From Exilibacterium sp. (GTDB lineage Bacteria > Pseudomonadota > Gammaproteobacteria > Pseudomonadales > Cellvibrionaceae): a stretch of DNA of 62,247 nucleotides. The notes under the pieces were generated by a model. That model did not search any database, was not told where the DNA came from, and worked only from the letters and a program-made list of their open reading frames with translations. Of the stretch, positions 46,399 through 55,806 are shown one piece after another; the stretch's first letter is position 1; each line of letters begins with the position of its first letter. Both the position numbers and the translations under genes were made by a program. The stretch spans positions 1 to 62,247 of the forward strand of contig JANQMH010000050.1 of the NCBI GenBank assembly GCA_028280195.1, read 5' to 3'.

Positions 46399-48230
46399 TG
46401 AGCGACAAACTGTTATTGCACTACGACAAAGAACTGGCTTTTATCCAGCAGTCGGCCGCTGAGTTCGCCCGCCGCCACCCCGGCGCCGCCGCGCGCCTGC
46501 AGCTGGGCGCCGACAGCGTCGAAGATCCGCTGGTGGGAAGACTGTTTGCCGGTGTGGCCTATCTGAACGCGCGTATTCAACAAAAACTCGACGACGAGTT
46601 TCCGGAACTCACCGACGCGTTTCTGGAGACGCTCTACCCCCACTATCTGCGCCCGATACCGTCGATGGCCATCGCCCAGTTCGAACCCAGCCCCGACCTC
46701 GATGCAGTGGTCGAGGTGCCGAAGGCGACGCTGCTCGAAACCCAGGCGGTCAAAGGCAACAGCTGCCGCTTCAGCACCAGCTATCCGGTCGATGTCGCGC
46801 CGATCAAGGTCGACAGCGCCGCACTGCTGGCGCGGCCGTTTATCGCCCCGGGCTCCACCGAGATCCGCGGCGCCGGGGCGGTGCTGCGCCTGCAGTTGAA
46901 AACCCTGAACAAAGACATACACTTTTCCGCGCTGGCGCTGTCCAGACTGCGCTTCTTTTTACGCGGCCAGAGCCAGCACGTCTACCCGCTCTACGACCTG
47001 CTGCTGACAAAAACACTGAAGATCGTCATTGCCCGCTCCGACGGCGACCCCAAACCGATCCATATCGACAAAAGTCACCTGCGACAGGCCGGCTTCGAAC
47101 TCGAGGACGGCATGCTGCCCTACCCCGACAACGCCTTTGTCGGCTACCGCCTGCTGACCGAGTTTTTTGTGTTCCCGGAAAAGTTCCTGTTTCTGGAGTT
47201 GGCGGACCTGGCGGAAAAGCTGCCCGACGATGCCGGCAGCGAGTTGAATATCTACTTTTACCTCACCGACTCCGACACCGAACTGGAGCACCAGCTGTCG
47301 GCCAAGACGTTTGCACTGGGCTGCACACCCATTATCAACCTGTTTGCACAGACCGCCGACCCGATCTCCCTGAGCCAGACCCAGTATACTTACCCGATCA
47401 TACCGGATGCGCGCCGCACCGAGTCGCTGGAAGTCTACAGTATCGATGCCGTGCACACCGCCGATATGGAGGGCCGCGAATACGAATACACGCCTTTTTA
47501 CGGTATCGAGCACCGCCATACGGAAAAAAACCACGCCACCTTCTGGTTCCCGCAGCGCCGCAGCGTGGTGGAGGGAGAGCACCTGAATGAGACCGCCACC
47601 GAAGTCGATGTCAGCCTGGTCGACCTCAATTTCAATCCCCTCGGAGTCAGCAACCAGACCATGTCGGTCAAGCTGACCTGCTTCAACCGCAATGTTCCCA
47701 AGAAACTGCCCAGTGGCGGCGGCAAGCCCCTGTTCACCGACGTCGAAGGGGAGGCACCGGTAAAGCGCATCAGCTGTCTGACCGCCCCCACCGCCACCCT
47801 GCGCGCCAATATGAAGGAGCGGGGCTACTGGCGGCTGATTTCCCATCTGCATCTCAACCACCTGTCGCTGGGCAGCTCGGGCCAGTCGCTGGAGGCACTC
47901 AAGGAAATCCTGCGACTGTACGATTTTCTCGATTCGCCCAGCACGCGAGCCACCATCGAGGCAATTCAGAAACTGAGCACCCGGCCAATCACCGCGCCCA
48001 TACAAATCGAGGACACCACCGCGCTGTGCCGCGGTACGGAAGTGACCCTGGAACTGGACCCGGTTATGCTGGCCGGCACCAGCCCGCTGCTGTTCGCCTC
48101 GGTGCTGGAGCGCTTTCTCGGCCTCTACTGCTCGATTAATTCATTTACCCGCCTGATCGCCCGCCTGTCGGGCAAAGAAGGAGAGCTGAGGCGATGGCCA
48201 CCACGCGCCGGCGAAAAAGCGTTGCTGTAA
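46398..48230 (+). CDS. tssF: T6SS baseplate protein TssF
   Basis: The 610-residue protein begins at GTG 46398 with LLLHYDKELAFIQQSAAEFA, then DPLVGRLFAGVAYLNARIQQ and FPELTDAFLETLYPHYLRPI, the standard TssF N-terminus. Later motifs are LTEFFVFPEKFLFLEL, AHRHTEKNHATFW-type (EHRHTEKNHATFWFPQRRS) and RGTEVTLELD. It forms the wedge with TssG and TssE and binds TssK. The ribosome site GGAGG lies in the tssE end at 46387-46390. The frame is open upstream to 46188, but that part only overlays tssE. The 3' end overlaps tssG by 37 bp. Confidence 0.95.
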   Translation: MSDKLLLHYDKELAFIQQSAAEFARRHPGAAARLQLGADSVEDPLVGRLFAGVAYLNARIQQKLDDEFPELTDAFLETLYPHYLRPIPSMAIAQFEPSPDLDAVVEVPKATLLETQAVKGNSCRFSTSYPVDVAPIKVDSAALLARPFIAPGSTEIRGAGAVLRLQLKTLNKDIHFSALALSRLRFFLRGQSQHVYPLYDLLLTKTLKIVIARSDGDPKPIHIDKSHLRQAGFELEDGMLPYPDNAFVGYRLLTEFFVFPEKFLFLELADLAEKLPDDAGSELNIYFYLTDSDTELEHQLSAKTFALGCTPIINLFAQTADPISLSQTQYTYPIIPDARRTESLEVYSIDAVHTADMEGREYEYTPFYGIEHRHTEKNHATFWFPQRRSVVEGEHLNETATEVDVSLVDLNFNPLGVSNQTMSVKLTCFNRNVPKKLPSGGGKPLFTDVEGEAPVKRISCLTAPTATLRANMKERGYWRLISHLHLNHLSLGSSGQSLEALKEILRLYDFLDSPSTRATIEAIQKLSTRPITAPIQIEDTTALCRGTEVTLELDPVMLAGTSPLLFASVLERFLGLYCSINSFTRLIARLSGKEGELRRWPPRAGEKALL

Positions 48231-49336
48231 TACAGCAGTTGATTTCCGAGCCGCACCGCTTCGAGTTTTTCCAGGCCATGCGGCTGCTGGAAACGGCGGT
48301 ACAGCAACAGCAGTCGCTGGAGCTGGTCTTTGCCCGCCACCCGGTCGGCGGCTGGGTGCCGCCCAACTACGAGAGCGTGCGCTTTCGCACGCCCGAATCG
48401 CTGTCATTTCGTGCCGCCAATGTGCTGGCAATCGAGCCGATCGCCACCCTCGACAGCGGCGACAGCGGCGCGCCCGAAGCGCAGTGGGAAATGGTGGTCG
48501 GCTTCATGGGCCTTACCGGCAGCCAGGGCGTGCTGCCCTACTACTTCTCCGAGCTGCTGTTGCAGCAACTGCGCGATAAAAGCGATGTCCTGAAAGACTT
48601 TCTCGACATTGTCAATCACCGCTCGATCTCGCTGTTCTATCAGGCCAGCCGCAAGTATCAGCTGCCGGTCAACTATGAGCGCCACAAGCAGCTCGACAGC
48701 CGCAAGCCGGACCTTTTCACCCATGCGCTCAGCGCTTTCAGCGGCCTCGGCACCGAGCACCTCGGCAACCGGCTGAAAGTGCCGGATGAGGTCATCTTCG
48801 GTTTCGCCGGGCTGCTGTCGCGGCAGGTCAAATCCGCCGCCGGCCTCAAGGGCCTGCTGCAGCATTACTTCGGTATCACAGTGAACATAGAGCAGTTCTG
48901 CCCGCAGTGGCAGGAATTGCCCTCAGATGTGGTAACCCGCCTGCCGCAGGCGGGCAGCCCCGGCCTCAACAACAAGCTCGGCAGCAATGCCCTGCTCGGC
49001 CAGCGCTGTAAGAATATCCAAAGCAAATTTCGTATCTACCTGGAGCCCATGAGCTATCAGCTGTTTATGACGCTGGCCCCGGGCAGCAAGAAAATGCGCG
49101 CCCTGCAGAGCCTGATACAGTTTTACGCCGGCACCGATCTGGACTACGAAATCATCGTCAATATCGAGGACAGCGAGGTGCCGCCGGCACGCCTGGACGC
49201 GGTGCAGCCGCCGATGCTGGGATGGAATACTCACTCTTTCAGTACGGAGAAAAAAGCGGAAATGGTGGAAATCAAAGTCGCACAGGGCATTGGCGGCAGT
49301 ATGGCGTCACTGCCGTTGATGGCCGGCGCCGGTTAG
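48194..49336 (+). CDS. tssG: T6SS baseplate protein TssG
   Basis: The 380-residue protein shows TssG motifs: LISEPHRFEFFQAMRLLET, VRFRTPESLSFRAANV, VVGFMGLTGSQGVLPYYFSE, KDFLDIVNHRSISLFYQASR and LGWNTHSFSTEKKAEM. It pairs with TssF in the baseplate wedge. Its start lies 37 bp inside tssF, so the two products are probably made in step. It ends 37 bp before tssH. Confidence 0.94.
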   Translation: MATTRRRKSVAVIQQLISEPHRFEFFQAMRLLETAVQQQQSLELVFARHPVGGWVPPNYESVRFRTPESLSFRAANVLAIEPIATLDSGDSGAPEAQWEMVVGFMGLTGSQGVLPYYFSELLLQQLRDKSDVLKDFLDIVNHRSISLFYQASRKYQLPVNYERHKQLDSRKPDLFTHALSAFSGLGTEHLGNRLKVPDEVIFGFAGLLSRQVKSAAGLKGLLQHYFGITVNIEQFCPQWQELPSDVVTRLPQAGSPGLNNKLGSNALLGQRCKNIQSKFRIYLEPMSYQLFMTLAPGSKKMRALQSLIQFYAGTDLDYEIIVNIEDSEVPPARLDAVQPPMLGWNTHSFSTEKKAEMVEIKVAQGIGGSMASLPLMAGAG

Positions 49337-49373
49337 CAGTCAGACCTCAATTGAAAACAATAGGAACAAACCT

Positions 49374-52076
49374 ATGATCAGTATAAATCTGAAATCCCTT
49401 GTCGAGCGCATGTCGCCGACACTGCGCGATGCGCTGGAAGGTGCGGCCGGCCTGTGCCTGGCGCAAAACCAGTACAACGTCGAAGTGGAACACTGGCTGC
49501 TTAAACTGCTGGACAATACCGATACGGATATCTTCAGCCTGCTGGAAAAACACGAAGTCGACCCGGCGCGGCTGGCCAAGCAGCTGGCAGGCGTTATCGC
49601 CAAATTCAAGTCCGGCAGCAGCCGCCCGGCGGCGCTGTCGCCCAGCATTGTCGAGGCGGCGAAAAACGCCTGGATGCTGGCCTCGGTCGACTATGGCCAC
49701 GGCCAGATGACCTCCGGTCACCTGCTTGCCGCCCTGCTGCTGGACGAGCACCAGCGCCGCTCGCTGCTGGAATCCTGCCCGGAACTGAAAAGTATTGCAC
49801 CGGAGTCGATTCGGGAAACCGCCCGGGCCATTGTCGGCAGCACCGCCGAGTCCTCCTCCAGTGCGGAAATCGCCGCCCAGGGCGCGGCCGCAGCCGCCGG
49901 GGTGACGCCGAGCAATGCCCCGGCGCTGGATAAATTCACCATCAATCTGACGGAGCGGGCCAGCAGGGGCGAAATCGACCCGGTGCTCGGCCGCGATGAG
50001 GAAATTCGCCAGTGCATCGACATTCTCACGCGCCGGCGGCAGAACAACCCCATTTTTACCGGTGAAGCGGGCGTAGGCAAAACTGCGGTGGTAGAGGGCT
50101 TTGCCCTGCGCATCGCCAACGACGATGTACCCGATCCGCTCAAAGGCGTGGTGGTGCGCACCCTCGATCTGGGCCTGCTGCAGGCCGGCGCCAGTGTCAA
50201 AGGCGAATTCGAAAACCGGCTCAAATCGGTTATCGAGGAAGTCAAAGCCTCGCCGGTGCCAATCATCATGTTTATCGACGAGGCGCACACCATGATCGGC
50301 GCCGGCGGCAAAGAGGGCCAGGGCGATGCGGCCAATCTGCTGAAGCCCGCCCTGGCGCGCGGCGAGTTGCGCACCATCGCCGCCACCACCTGGGCCGAGT
50401 ACAAAAAGTACTTCGAGCGCGATCCGGCGCTGACCCGCCGCTTTCAGGTCGTCAAGGTGGAAGAGCCGGATGAGGAAACCGCCATCGATATGATGCGCGG
50501 TATCGCCGGCTCGCTGCGCGGGCATCACCATGTGCGTATCCTCGATGAGGCCATTATCGCCTCGGTACAGTTGTCACACCGCTATATTCCCGGACGCCAG
50601 CTGCCGGATAAGTCCGTCAGCCTGCTCGATACCGCCTGCGCCCGCGTCGGCCTGAGCCAGACCTCCACACCCGGTGCGCTGGAAGACGTGCGCCGCGATA
50701 TACAGCAGTGCGACACCACCATCGGCATGCTCGAACGCGAGAGCGCCGCCACTGGTGAACACGGCGGCCGGCTGGCAGAACTGCAGATGGAAAAGCAGAC
50801 ATTACTGGGCAAACTGGAGACACTCGAAAAGCAGTGGCAAAAGGAAAAGACGTTAATTGCGGAAATCAGAGAGATTCACGACCAGATCGACCGCAATTTT
50901 TTCCAGTCCCGGCAAGCCGCGGCAACAGAGGACGAGAGCACCGCTCAGGAGACCGACCAGAACCTGCTGTCGGAACAACAGCTCGGCGAACTAAAAGGCA
51001 GGCTGCAGCAGCTCAGTACCGAACTCAAAGACCTGCAGGGAGAGACGCCGCTGATGCAGGCCAGCGTCGACGAGCAGGCCGTGGCCGCGGTGGTGGCCAA
51101 CTGGACCGGTATACCGGTCGGCAAAATGGTGGCCGATGAAATCAACGCAGTGCGCAATCTGGATGCGGCCATGGGTGAGCGGGTGATTGGGCAGCCGCAT
51201 GCGCTGGAGGCAGTGGCGCAGTCAATAAGGACGTCCAGAGCAGGGCTGACCGACCCGCGCAAGCCTATCGGGGTATTTCTGTTTGTCGGCACCAGCGGCG
51301 TCGGCAAGACTGAAACCGGGCTGACACTGGCGGATATTCTCTACGGCGGCGACCACAATATCACCACCATCAATATGTCGGAGTTCAAAGAGGAACACAA
51401 AGTCTCGATGTTGCTGGGTTCACCTCCCGGCTATGTCGGCTACGGTGAAGGCGGCGTGCTGACCGAAGCCGTGCGGCGCAAGCCCTATTCGGTCATCCTG
51501 CTCGATGAAATGGAAAAGGCACACCAGGGGGTGCAGGATATTTTTTACAACGTCTTTGACAAGGGCACCATCAAAGACGGCGAGGGGCGTGACATAGACT
51601 TTAAGAACACCGTGATCATCATGACCTCCAACGCCGGTGAAGACGCTATCCGCTCCATCTTTAACCAGGTGGAGGAAAAACCCGATCCGCAGGTATTGCT
51701 GGACAGTATTCGCCCGCAGTTGTTGAAACACTTCAAACCGGCCTTTCTCGGCCGCACCAACCTGATTGCCTACTACCCCCTCGACGATGAGGATCTGATG
51801 AAAATCAGCGCCATCAATATGCGTCGCATCGAAAAGCGGGTAAAGAGCCACTACGGTGCCGAATTCAGCTACGACGAGGACGTATTGCTGCATATTGTCG
51901 CCCGCTGCCAGGAGGCGGACACCGGCGCCCGCAATATCGAAAACATTCTCACCCGTACGCTGCTGCCGGAACTGGCGAGCGAGTGCCTGGAAAAAATGGC
52001 CAATGAAGAGACGATTGGCAAAGTGCATATCGGGGTTTCAGAGCAAGGGGATTTCAACTACACACTCAGCAACTAG
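49374..52076 (+). CDS. tssH: T6SS AAA+ ATPase TssH (ClpV)
   Basis: The 900-residue protein is of the ClpB-like ClpV1 family. The N-terminal domain (about 1-160, ISINLKSLVERMSPTLRDAL) binds TssC. The first AAA domain has Walker A GEAGVGKT (230-237) and FIDEAHTMIGAGG. A coiled-coil insert follows (about 440-560), then the second AAA domain with GTSGVGKTE (about 638-646), ILLDEMEKAH and GVLTEAVRRKPYSV. It disassembles the contracted sheath for reuse. It lies between tssG and the TssB-TssC-like fusion gene, all rightward. Confidence 0.97.
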   Translation: MISINLKSLVERMSPTLRDALEGAAGLCLAQNQYNVEVEHWLLKLLDNTDTDIFSLLEKHEVDPARLAKQLAGVIAKFKSGSSRPAALSPSIVEAAKNAWMLASVDYGHGQMTSGHLLAALLLDEHQRRSLLESCPELKSIAPESIRETARAIVGSTAESSSSAEIAAQGAAAAAGVTPSNAPALDKFTINLTERASRGEIDPVLGRDEEIRQCIDILTRRRQNNPIFTGEAGVGKTAVVEGFALRIANDDVPDPLKGVVVRTLDLGLLQAGASVKGEFENRLKSVIEEVKASPVPIIMFIDEAHTMIGAGGKEGQGDAANLLKPALARGELRTIAATTWAEYKKYFERDPALTRRFQVVKVEEPDEETAIDMMRGIAGSLRGHHHVRILDEAIIASVQLSHRYIPGRQLPDKSVSLLDTACARVGLSQTSTPGALEDVRRDIQQCDTTIGMLERESAATGEHGGRLAELQMEKQTLLGKLETLEKQWQKEKTLIAEIREIHDQIDRNFFQSRQAAATEDESTAQETDQNLLSEQQLGELKGRLQQLSTELKDLQGETPLMQASVDEQAVAAVVANWTGIPVGKMVADEINAVRNLDAAMGERVIGQPHALEAVAQSIRTSRAGLTDPRKPIGVFLFVGTSGVGKTETGLTLADILYGGDHNITTINMSEFKEEHKVSMLLGSPPGYVGYGEGGVLTEAVRRKPYSVILLDEMEKAHQGVQDIFYNVFDKGTIKDGEGRDIDFKNTVIIMTSNAGEDAIRSIFNQVEEKPDPQVLLDSIRPQLLKHFKPAFLGRTNLIAYYPLDDEDLMKISAINMRRIEKRVKSHYGAEFSYDEDVLLHIVARCQEADTGARNIENILTRTLLPELASECLEKMANEETIGKVHIGVSEQGDFNYTLSN

Positions 52077-52106
52077 CGACCGGTATTCAACCGAGGAAAC
52101 AAAGCT

Positions 52107-53621
52107 ATGTCACGGGCCACCATCAGCACCGGCGGGATCGATTTTCCGCTGCACGACACTGAGCGCAAACCGGGCGGCGAGGCGGCTGCAGCCATGCATA
52201 TAGCCATCCTGGCGGATTTTAGCGGCCGGCAGAGCCGGGCGCAGGGCGGCGGGCAGTCGGCGGCGACCAAGCCCATTGAAATCAATCGCGATAACTTCGA
52301 CGAGGTATTCGCGCAGCTCGATGTGCAGCTGCAGTTGCCGGTTTCCGACCAGGCACTGGCCTTTAACGAGTTCGACGACCTGCATCCGGATTTCATCTAT
52401 GCGCGGGTGTCCCTGTTCGACAAGATGCGCATCCTCAAGCGGCAGCTGTCGAAGCCGGATAAATTCGAGCAGGCAGCTGCGGAAATTACCGCCTGGGCCA
52501 ACTACCGCGATAAACAAGGCGCCGCGCCGGAAGCCGCCGACGGCCTTGCGCCGCCGGAAAATCTGCTGGATGCCGTATTGCAACAGCGCGGCCTGGAGGA
52601 GCGCTGGCAGGCCGGCCCCGGCGGCGATATCGACAAGTTGATCAAAGACATTGTCAGCCCCTTTGTCGAAGCCAGGACCGATCCACGCCAGGCCGATATG
52701 CAGCAAGCGGTGGACGAGGCAACCAGTGACCTGATGCGCAAAATCATGCATCACAGCCTGTTTCAACGCCTGGAAGCCAGCTGGCGCTCACTGTATCTGC
52801 TGATCCGGCGCCTGGAATCGACGCCGGATATAAAACTGTTTTTATTCGATATCAGCCGCGACGAGATTGAAACCGATTTGAATAACGGCAAAACCATCGA
52901 GGCTTCGGCGTTGTTCAAACTGCTGGTTGAAAGCCGTCGCACGGCCGGCGCGACACCCTTCAGCCTGATTGTCGGCGACTATTTCATCGGCGACGACGAG
53001 GCGGATATCGGCCTGGCCGCCGCCATGGCGCAGATAGCCCGGGCGACAAACGCCACCTGGCTCAGCGGCGGCAGCGAGCGGCTGGCCGGCTGCAGCTCGA
53101 TCGGTACCCAGCCCGACGTCGACGACTGGGACTATCAGCCGGATCAGCCATCACTGCAGGCCTGGCAGCAACTGCGCAGCGCGGCGCCGGCCGCCCACCT
53201 GGCCCTGGCGGCGCCGCGCTTTATGTTGCGCCTGCCCTACGGCCGCAAAACCAGCAGCATGGAGAACTTCGCATACGAGGAACTGTCCGCACAGGACAGC
53301 CACAGCTACTACCTGTGGGGCAACAGCGCATTTCTCGTCGCCCTGCTGCTCGGGCAGGCCTACCAGCGTTATGGCCGGCAGCTGCGCCCCGGCCAGCTGC
53401 AGGAAGTCGACAATCTGCCACTGCATGTCTATCAGAGTGACGGCGAAACGCACACCAAACCCTGCGCCGAAGTGCTGCTGACCGACCGCGCCGCCGGCCG
53501 GCTGCAGCAGGCCGGGCTGCTGCCGGTCAGATCGATCAGCGCCAGAGACGCCGTGGTGATCGCCGAGTTTTGCTCTGCCGCAGCGACACCCACCCCGGTG
53601 CGCGGACCGTGGCCGGCCTGA
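52107..53621 (+). CDS. TssB-TssC-like fusion protein lacking the TssC C-terminal region
   Basis: The 504-residue protein joins two sheath-subunit folds. Residues about 30-115 follow TssB: MHIAILADFSGRQ, KPIEINRDNFDEVFAQLDV and LAFNEFDDLHPDFIYARV. The TssC-like part (about 195-490) follows: SLFQRLEASWRSLYLLIRRL, GATPFSLIVGDYFIG, LALAAPRFMLRLPYGRKTSS and EVLLTDRAAGRLQQAGLLP. It stops where TssC would begin its last 115 residues, so the SRxAHYLKVMxRDKxGSF region and handshake strands are absent. It may cap or regulate the sheath rather than build it; this is inference. It is 30 bp after tssH, with GAGGAAACAAAGCT before the ATG. Confidence 0.88.
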   Translation: MSRATISTGGIDFPLHDTERKPGGEAAAAMHIAILADFSGRQSRAQGGGQSAATKPIEINRDNFDEVFAQLDVQLQLPVSDQALAFNEFDDLHPDFIYARVSLFDKMRILKRQLSKPDKFEQAAAEITAWANYRDKQGAAPEAADGLAPPENLLDAVLQQRGLEERWQAGPGGDIDKLIKDIVSPFVEARTDPRQADMQQAVDEATSDLMRKIMHHSLFQRLEASWRSLYLLIRRLESTPDIKLFLFDISRDEIETDLNNGKTIEASALFKLLVESRRTAGATPFSLIVGDYFIGDDEADIGLAAAMAQIARATNATWLSGGSERLAGCSSIGTQPDVDDWDYQPDQPSLQAWQQLRSAAPAAHLALAAPRFMLRLPYGRKTSSMENFAYEELSAQDSHSYYLWGNSAFLVALLLGQAYQRYGRQLRPGQLQEVDNLPLHVYQSDGETHTKPCAEVLLTDRAAGRLQQAGLLPVRSISARDAVVIAEFCSAAATPTPVRGPWPA

Positions 53622-53713
53622 CACGGGACCGCCGCTATGATCGGCAAGGACGATGAGGCCTACAGACGCGCGGTGCCGCAGCGGCCCGCGCCGAGTGGCA
53701 CTCCCCCCAGCCG

Positions 53714-54181
53714 CTAACCATGCTGCAGAATACCCAGAAAACTTTCAAAATCTTTTGCCACAAACTTCACAGATTTTTCTTCACCGTCTTCCATATTTCC
53801 CGAAATGACCAGAACGACTCTCGGATTGACAGGCGTATCCCTGAAATCAAAACAGATAAGGTCCGACCCCACCGTAATCAAAAATGGAACAACTTTATCC
53901 GAAATGAACTCTTCAATATCCTCGAACTGATACCCCACTTCATATAGGGATAAGGAATCTGAAGCGTCTACCTGTTGAAAGTGCAGGAAATGACCGGCAA
54001 CGGTATTTCCCTTACCAACCGGTATAACCGACTTCACCGGCTTATCCCCATAGTTCTGGGAAAAATAAGTCTTGAAATCCACCGGAAACCGTATGCCGGC
54101 CTTTTTCTCAAAATCGTTCAAGCGACCGGCGTCAAATGCCGGTTTACCCTGTTTCCATAAATAAGGTTCGCACTTGCACAT
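53714..54181 (-). CDS. SMI1/KNR4-type immunity protein candidate
   Basis: The 155-residue protein looks like the SMI1/KNR4 (SUKH) immunity superfamily. It shows LNDFEKKAGIRFPVDFKTYF near the N-terminus, a VGSDLICFDFRDTPVNPRVV strand pair, and a final helix VAKDFESFLGILQHG. Such proteins bind and neutralise polymorphic nuclease toxins. The ATG at 54181 is chosen because GGAGG, inside the last codons of the nuclease gene, lies 9 nt upstream; an earlier ATG at 54202 would overlap that gene. It starts only 2 bp after the nuclease stop. Base composition is clearly AT-richer than in the tss genes. Confidence 0.82.
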   Translation of the reverse strand: MCKCEPYLWKQGKPAFDAGRLNDFEKKAGIRFPVDFKTYFSQNYGDKPVKSVIPVGKGNTVAGHFLHFQQVDASDSLSLYEVGYQFEDIEEFISDKVVPFLITVGSDLICFDFRDTPVNPRVVLVISGNMEDGEEKSVKFVAKDFESFLGILQHG

Positions 54182-54183
54182 AG

Positions 54184-55785
54184 TTAATAACCTCCGCCCC
54201 ATATCGACATCCCACCCGTATGTTTAAACGTATCGTGGGTAACCCTATCCACCAATTGCATTCTGCCGACATCCTGATGATGGTGCCAGGTCAAATTACC
54301 GGGAGGGTCCGCTGAAGGTGGCTTTTTCAATATATGCTTGACCTGTTCCGGGCTGAGGTTCAGATCGTCGGCCAAATCCGGGTTTTGCCTCAGCTGCTTG
54401 GCAAGGTTTTCATTTGCCTGCTTGAAGTGATCGCCCGCCTTACCGCTGCCTATGTGACTGTCATCGATATGCGTATCGAATTTACTGTCGAATTCGGGAA
54501 AACCGTTCTCATCGTACTTTAACTTTTTCCCTTTGCGATGCAGATAACCGTCTTTATCCAGATTTTTCTTGTTCCTGACGGTTATCGCATCCGCTTCAGT
54601 GCCGCCTTCCGGAATCACCTTGCCATCGTCGGTAAAGGTTGGCTTGCGTGCCGGGTCATCTATTTTCGCCACACTATCCGGATCGGTAAAGCTGTCACGT
54701 TTAGCGGGCGCCTTATCTGTAGCGGCTTTTGAATCGCCCTTCGGTGGCTCCGACGAATCCGGTACTTTGCCGTCCGCTTTATAATCCTCTATCTTGGAAC
54801 CACCCGGCTTCGACTTCCTGCGCGGTTTCCTGAGTTTGACCTTTTTCAGCAGCTTGGCCAGATCCTGGAACAGCTCGCCGAGCTTCGCCAGCGGCTTCAG
54901 CCAGCGCGCTTTACTGCCCAGGCTGGCGACGGCGCCGACGCCGCCGGTGAAAGCCGCCAGCACCGCTGTCAGAATGATTTCAAATGCCGCACCGCCGGCC
55001 ATCTGCGTCCATTCCAGACTGTGCTGGGCCGCCGCATACGACTTGGTAAAATCCAGCAGAATCTGCTGGGTGGCAGCGTCCTCCCAGATCAGATTGGCCA
55101 CCTCATAGGCCTGGGCCAGCATTTCCCTGCTGATCTTGGTCGGATCAAAGCCCAGCGCCTCCACCAGCTCCCGGTGCTCGCGCTGCGCCATTTCGCGGGA
55201 AAACTTCTTCACCCATTGCCCGGGGTCATCATCGTAGCTCTGCCAGGCAGCGCTAACGGTGCGGTGCAGGCGCTGCTGCATCGACACCACATCGTTGATT
55301 TCCTTGACCCAGGTCAACAGCGACCAGGCGCCCTCTCCCAGCCCCTGGGCAAACTTGCCGACATAGACGGCAGCTTTACCCAGATCGCTGCGGCGCTGCT
55401 GCTCGGCCTCGATGCGGGCCGCCTCCAGCCGCTCCTGATTGATAATCAAGCCCAACTGCTGCTTTATCTGGCTGCGCAGGGCCTCAATCGCATCACTGTC
55501 GACAGCACTTTGCTCCGTCCCCCCGATTTGATAAATGACCAGCTGCTGAGAGCACAGTTTGCTGACCAAAGCGTTGCTATCCGAGGTGCCGTTGAGCTGG
55601 CTTTTGGCGATATAACGTTCCAGCTTGGCCAGCTCCGCCGGGTTTAGCGAGCGCAGGAACTGCCGGGCCTTGATCTCGTCGCGCACCGGAAAAGTCAGTC
55701 GCTGGCCGTCGACCAACTGCGGCTTGCCGCCCAAAAGCGCCTTGAACCGGCCGCCGTCTTTACTGTTGAGGCTTATCGCTGGCAT
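54184..55785 (-). CDS. T6SS effector candidate with C-terminal HNH/WHH nuclease domain
   Basis: The 533-residue protein has no signal peptide. An N-terminal region (1-250) of unknown fold is rich in Gln/Arg helices. A hydrophobic patch (about 262-289, GGAAFEIILTAVLAAFTGGV) is followed by a Lys/Asp/Ser-rich linker (about 315-400). The C-terminal nuclease (about 430-533) has HIDDSHIGSGKAGDHFKQAN and LTWHHHQDVGRMQLVDRVTH with DTFKHTGG. Trp500-His503 and the later His residues fit the WHH group of the HNH/ENDO VII superfamily, which cuts DNA. The gene stands between the PAAR and immunity genes in the vgrG operon, so delivery on the VgrG-PAAR spike is inferred. DNA coding for the last 150 residues is AT-richer, as in swapped toxin tips. 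Confidence 0.85.
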   Translation of the reverse strand: MPAISLNSKDGGRFKALLGGKPQLVDGQRLTFPVRDEIKARQFLRSLNPAELAKLERYIAKSQLNGTSDSNALVSKLCSQQLVIYQIGGTEQSAVDSDAIEALRSQIKQQLGLIINQERLEAARIEAEQQRRSDLGKAAVYVGKFAQGLGEGAWSLLTWVKEINDVVSMQQRLHRTVSAAWQSYDDDPGQWVKKFSREMAQREHRELVEALGFDPTKISREMLAQAYEVANLIWEDAATQQILLDFTKSYAAAQHSLEWTQMAGGAAFEIILTAVLAAFTGGVGAVASLGSKARWLKPLAKLGELFQDLAKLLKKVKLRKPRRKSKPGGSKIEDYKADGKVPDSSEPPKGDSKAATDKAPAKRDSFTDPDSVAKIDDPARKPTFTDDGKVIPEGGTEADAITVRNKKNLDKDGYLHRKGKKLKYDENGFPEFDSKFDTHIDDSHIGSGKAGDHFKQANENLAKQLRQNPDLADDLNLSPEQVKHILKKPPSADPPGNLTWHHHQDVGRMQLVDRVTHDTFKHTGGMSIWGGGY

Positions 55786-55806
55786 AAGGGTATCGACCTT
55801 GGCGGC

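Noticed and set aside
53637-53717. 26-codon ORF after the TssB-TssC-like fusion gene (MIGKDDEAYRRAVPQRPAPS...)
   Set aside because: Very short, Pro/Arg-rich, without a ribosome site or known relative; more likely the non-coding end between convergent genes.
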